Below are positions 61,087-64,000 of a stretch of 64,000 bases of DNA, one piece after another. The translations under genes and the position numbers were made by a program. Source of the stretch: Schumannella sp. 10F1B-5-1 (GTDB taxonomy: Bacteria > Actinomycetota > Actinomycetes > Actinomycetales > Microbacteriaceae); contig NZ_VHQH01000038.1 in the NCBI RefSeq assembly GCF_006517535.1, positions 124,001-188,000 of the forward strand, given 5' to 3'. A model generated the notes under the pieces. The model had not been told where the DNA came from, searched no databases, and saw nothing but the letters and a program-made list of their open reading frames with translations. Numbering within the stretch: the stretch's first letter is position 1; each line of letters begins with the position of its first letter.

Positions 61087-62142
61087 TCAATCCCCGCTCT
61101 CGTTCGACGGCACGGAGTCGGCGAACCCCACGGCGGCCTGCTCCGCGACACGCGCTGCGCGCTGCCGGTTGCGGATCAGGATCGGGAGGCTGCCGCCGAA
61201 GAACACCAGCAGGATCGCGGCGCAGACGATCCCGATCGGGGTCGGAGCGTTCAGCGCGGTGACTCCGATCGTCGCCACCCACACGAACATCAGCACCTGG
61301 ACGAGCAGCTGGGGCCGGACCCAGTCCCCGTAGGCCCGAGCCCAGCGGGTCGCCGCCGCCAGATCTGCGTCGGTGAGGCCCGCCGTGCGCTGACGCAGCA
61401 CTGCGCGGCTGATGCGCTTCTGGCCTTCGCGGCTGATGTCCGGGCCGAGCGCGGCACCCAGCCCGGGCAGCAGCTTCGCCGACGCCACCATCCCGGGGAT
61501 CATGACCGGCAGCAGGGTGACGAAGAGCACGACGGCCGTCGAGGTGAGCGGGGTCAGGCCGCCGAAGACAGCGAGCAGGGTCGTGCTGACCAGAGCGACC
61601 GGCAGCGCGATCGCGGCGATCCGGAGCGTATGCCGGCGCATCGTCGCGACGACGCTCGATGCGTACTCGGGCCACGTGGGTGCCGCGGGCCGGGCGCGGG
61701 AGGCTGGTGCATCAGGTCGCGGCGATCGTGCGATCCAGCCGGCCCACCCTGCGAACGCCCGAACTCCGGCGAGCAGCGCGGCCGCGACAGCGGCGACGAC
61801 GATCGGCGTCCAGAGCGCCGAACTCACGATCACGGCCGCCACGATCACGAGCGCGACCCCGGCGGCGCTCGTTCCCACTGCAATCCACCACGCTCGACGC
61901 GCGCTGGCCAGCAGAGTGGGAACGGCAGAGAGATAACGCAGCTGCACCACCCACGCCGCGGGGCTGAGGAGGATCATCGTCCGGCCGAATCCGATCAGGA
62001 GATCGGTGACCGCGGTGACGGAATCGCTCGCGTCGTCGCGTCCGGTCGCGACGATCAGCACCGTCGACAGCGTCGTCGCCGCGAGCCCGACGATCGCGAG
62101 CACGACCGTTCCCGCGATGATCCGTCGACGTGTCGCGCGCAC
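61087..62142 (-). CDS. Membrane protein of unknown function, operon gene 1
   Basis: A 351-residue protein with seven to nine hydrophobic segments. The C-terminal half contains a cytosolic stretch with ALGPDISREGQKRISRAVLRQRTAGLTDADLAAATRWARAYGDW before the last two segments. Not recognised. GTG start with GAGAGGAGC upstream. First gene of the four-gene operon. It is divergent from panC. Confidence 0.7.
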   Translation of the reverse strand: MRATRRRIIAGTVVLAIVGLAATTLSTVLIVATGRDDASDSVTAVTDLLIGFGRTMILLSPAAWVVQLRYLSAVPTLLASARRAWWIAVGTSAAGVALVIVAAVIVSSALWTPIVVAAVAAALLAGVRAFAGWAGWIARSPRPDAPASRARPAAPTWPEYASSVVATMRRHTLRIAAIALPVALVSTTLLAVFGGLTPLTSTAVVLFVTLLPVMIPGMVASAKLLPGLGAALGPDISREGQKRISRAVLRQRTAGLTDADLAAATRWARAYGDWVRPQLLVQVLMFVWVATIGVTALNAPTPIGIVCAAILLVFFGGSLPILIRNRQRAARVAEQAAVGFADSVPSNESGD

Positions 62143-62231
62143 ACGAGCTCCTCTCCGGGCCGGAGCACGCCCTCGTCATCCCGGGCACGCTACGCGCGGA
62201 GCTGACGGGATCTCGGCTCCTCTCAGGCGAC

Positions 62232-62237
62232 TACCAT
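62232..62237 (+). promoter_or_regulatory. -10 box of a leaderless promoter (panC)
   Basis: TACCAT, eight bases, then the GTG of panC. Confidence 0.5.
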
Positions 62238-62245
62238 CGTTCCCC

Positions 62246-63151
62246 GTGCCCGCCGCATCCGACCGCCCCGAGGTGATCACGTCGATCGCCGCCCTCCGCG
62301 AGCGCTTCCCGGCGGGAACGGTCGCGCTCGTGCCGACCATGGGCGCGCTGCACGAGGGGCATCTGGCGCTCGTCGACCGGGCCGCCGCGCTCGTCCGCGC
62401 TGGCGCCACCCCCGGCAGCACGACCCCGACCCCCGCCCCCTCGGCCGTCGTCGTCTCGATCTTCGTGAACCCGCTGCAGTTCGGCCCGAACGAAGACCTC
62501 GCCCGCTACCCGCGCGACCTCGACGCCGACCTCGACCTGCTCGCCGGGCACGGCGTCACGGCCGTGTTCCACCCCGACGTCGACGAGATGTACCCGGGCG
62601 GACCGTCGCAGACCCGCGTGACCGCGGGCGACGTCGGCGCGCTCTGGGAGGGACGCAGCCGTCCCGGCCACTTCGACGGCATGCTCACGGTCGTGGCGAA
62701 GCTGCTCGGCATCGCGCGCCCGGCGGTCGCGCTGTTCGGGCAGAAGGATGCGCAGCAGCTCTTCCTCGTGCAGCGCATGGTGCGCGAGCTCGACATCGCG
62801 ACCCGCATCGAGGGCGTGACGACGGTGCGGGCCGGCGACGGCCTCGCGCTCTCGAGCCGCAACCGCTACCTCGACCCGAACGAGCGCATCGCCGCCCGTG
62901 CGCTCAGCGCCGCGCTCGAGGCCGCCGGATCGGCGGGCGACCGCGGCATCGACGCTGTGATCGCGGCCGCCCAGTCGGTGCTCATGGGCGAGGAGCTGGT
63001 CGAGCTCGACTACCTTGGGATCGTCGACCCGGCCACGTTCCGCCCGGTCGCCGACGACTTCCGGGGCCCCGCCCGCGTGCTCATCGCCGCGAAGGTGGGC
63101 CCGGCCCGACTGATCGACAACGCCGACATCTACCTGAACCGAGCAGCATGA
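62246..63151 (+). CDS. panC: Pantothenate synthetase
   Basis: A 301-residue enzyme that joins pantoate and beta-alanine using ATP. PTMGALHEGHLALVDRA is the HIGH-like nucleotide motif, FVNPLQFGPNEDLARYPR, LFGQKDAQQLFLVQRMV and GLALSSRNRYL are all conserved. There is a short Pro/Ser insertion (TPGSTTPTPAPSAVVV) in the region after the first motif. It overlaps lysS by 4 nt. Confidence 0.95.
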   Translation: MPAASDRPEVITSIAALRERFPAGTVALVPTMGALHEGHLALVDRAAALVRAGATPGSTTPTPAPSAVVVSIFVNPLQFGPNEDLARYPRDLDADLDLLAGHGVTAVFHPDVDEMYPGGPSQTRVTAGDVGALWEGRSRPGHFDGMLTVVAKLLGIARPAVALFGQKDAQQLFLVQRMVRELDIATRIEGVTTVRAGDGLALSSRNRYLDPNERIAARALSAALEAAGSAGDRGIDAVIAAAQSVLMGEELVELDYLGIVDPATFRPVADDFRGPARVLIAAKVGPARLIDNADIYLNRAA

Positions 63152-64000
63152 CCGCCGACCGCGACGCCCAGCCCACCGCATCCACGCCCGCCGGCGCGCC
63201 GGCCGCGACCAAGCCGGCCGACACGAAGCCCGCCGACGCCACCAGCGCGCCCGAGACCAGCGCCGAGGAGATCGCCGAGCAGAAGGCCGTGCGTCTCGCC
63301 AAGCGCAAGCGCCTGATCGCCGAGGGCGACGAGGCCTACCCGGTCAGCCTGCCGATCACGACCACGATCCCCGAGCTGCGAGCCCGCTTCGGCGACCTCG
63401 AACCGGATGCCAGCACGGGCGAGCAGGTCGGCGTCGCCGGCCGCGTCGTGCACCTGCGCAACACCGGCAAGCTGTGCTTCGCCGCGCTGCAGTCCGGCGA
63501 CGGCAGCCGCATCCAGGCCATGATCTCGCTGGCCGAGGTCGGCGAGGAGTCGCTGCAGCGATGGAAGGAGCTCGTCGACCTGGGCGACCATCTGTTCGTC
63601 GCCGGCGAGGTCATCTCGAGCCGTCGCGGCGAGCTGAGCATCATGGCGACGGGTTGGCGCATCGCGTCGAAGGCGATCCTGCCGCTGCCGAACCTGCACT
63701 CCGAGCTGAGCGAGGAGACGCGGGTGCGCCAGCGCTACCTCGACCTGATCAGCCGCGAGCAGGCGCGCCAGGTCGTGCAGACCCGCGCGCAGGTCATGAA
63801 GAGCCTGCGCCGCACCTTCGACGACCGCGGCTACACCGAGGTCGAGACGCCGATGCTGCAGACGATCCACGGCGGCGCGAGCGCCCGCCCGTTCTCGACG
63901 CACTCGAACGCCTTCGACACCGAGCTCTTCCTGCGCATCGCGCCCGAGCTCTACCTCAAGCGCGCGGCGGTCGGCGGCATCGACCACGTGTTCGAGATCA
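63148..64000 (+). CDS. lysS: Lysyl-tRNA synthetase, class II, 5' part
   Basis: The first 284 codons are in the window; the gene runs off the end. After an Ala/Thr/Pro-rich N-terminal extension of about 40 residues comes KLIAEGxEAYPV-like KRLIAEGDEAYPVSL, then the OB-fold anticodon domain (VAGRVVHLRNTGKLCFAALQSGDGSRIQAM), and the start of the catalytic domain (TRVRQRYLDLISREQARQ, motif 2 beginning FLRIAPELYLKR). Charges tRNA-Lys. Overlaps panC by 4 nt (ATGA). Confidence 0.95.
   Translation, partial: MTADRDAQPTASTPAGAPAATKPADTKPADATSAPETSAEEIAEQKAVRLAKRKRLIAEGDEAYPVSLPITTTIPELRARFGDLEPDASTGEQVGVAGRVVHLRNTGKLCFAALQSGDGSRIQAMISLAEVGEESLQRWKELVDLGDHLFVAGEVISSRRGELSIMATGWRIASKAILPLPNLHSELSEETRVRQRYLDLISREQARQVVQTRAQVMKSLRRTFDDRGYTEVETPMLQTIHGGASARPFSTHSNAFDTELFLRIAPELYLKRAAVGGIDHVFEI

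Overview
The window is about 70% G+C with GTG/ATG starts, tightly packed genes and many 4-nt start/stop overlaps. It looks like a chromosome segment of a high-G+C actinobacterium. The ftsH-folE-folP-folB-folK-DUF3180-PH-PH-DUF2520...panC-lysS order, the tRNA Glu-Asp-Phe cluster, mycothiol-type arsenate reductase and abundant leaderless promoters (TANNNT 6-8 nt before the start codon) fit the Actinomycetia. Microbacteriaceae is my best guess, but it is an inference. No rRNA, prophage, insertion sequence or CRISPR array was seen.

Layout. 1-5.3 kb: end of an FBP zinc-finger gene, an MFS exporter, an ArsR-SRPBCC pair with a visible palindromic operator, a DUF3817 gene, a three-unit hairpin array, a trans-sulfuration PLP enzyme and an unknown gene. 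5.5-17.8 kb: a sugar/polyol catabolic locus with a polyol-type MFS permease, an RbsBAC-like ABC importer, a SIS isomerase, a class II aldolase, three FGGY kinases and a GntR/UTRA regulator. Near-identical 19-bp palindromes lie in front of three of its transcription units, and a related palindrome lies before the regulator. 17.9-21.1 kb: two small membrane protein genes and a two-gene AbiE-like toxin-antitoxin islet of different composition with its own operator. 21.2-23.6 kb: PadR-DUF1048-ABC efflux operon. 23.8-28.5 kb: SDR, thioesterase, LysR, uracil-DNA-glycosylase-like and TDT transporter genes.

28.5-31.9 kb: copper module (CopB-type ATPase, DUF6153, DUF305) with two CsoR-like operators. 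31.9-37.3 kb: methionine aminopeptidase divergent from a small HTH gene, two CNNM/CorC-type proteins and small orphans. 37.4-41.1 kb: metal/arsenic island (CmtR-like repressor plus CDF transporter; divergent arsR / arsC-flavoprotein-ArsN-like acetyltransferase) with no arsenite pump. 41.1-41.5 kb: tRNA-Phe, -Asp and -Glu. 41.9-44.4 kb: two murein hydrolases sharing an N-terminal module. 44.5-55.1 kb: housekeeping block (ppa, tilS, hpt, ftsH, folate genes, PH-domain proteins, DUF2520). 55.5-62.1 kb: SNF2 helicase and a four-gene membrane protein operon lying between DUF2520 and panC, bordered by long intergenic hairpins. 62.2-64 kb: panC and the start of lysS.

The most notable signals are: (i) an uncharacterised sugar/polyol pathway with a readable regulon; (ii) the AbiE-like islet; (iii) families of long intergenic hairpins; (iv) the unrecognised membrane operon next to the helicase; (v) the strongly over-represented heptamer GGATGCG/CGCATCC, which is absent from the AbiE-like islet.
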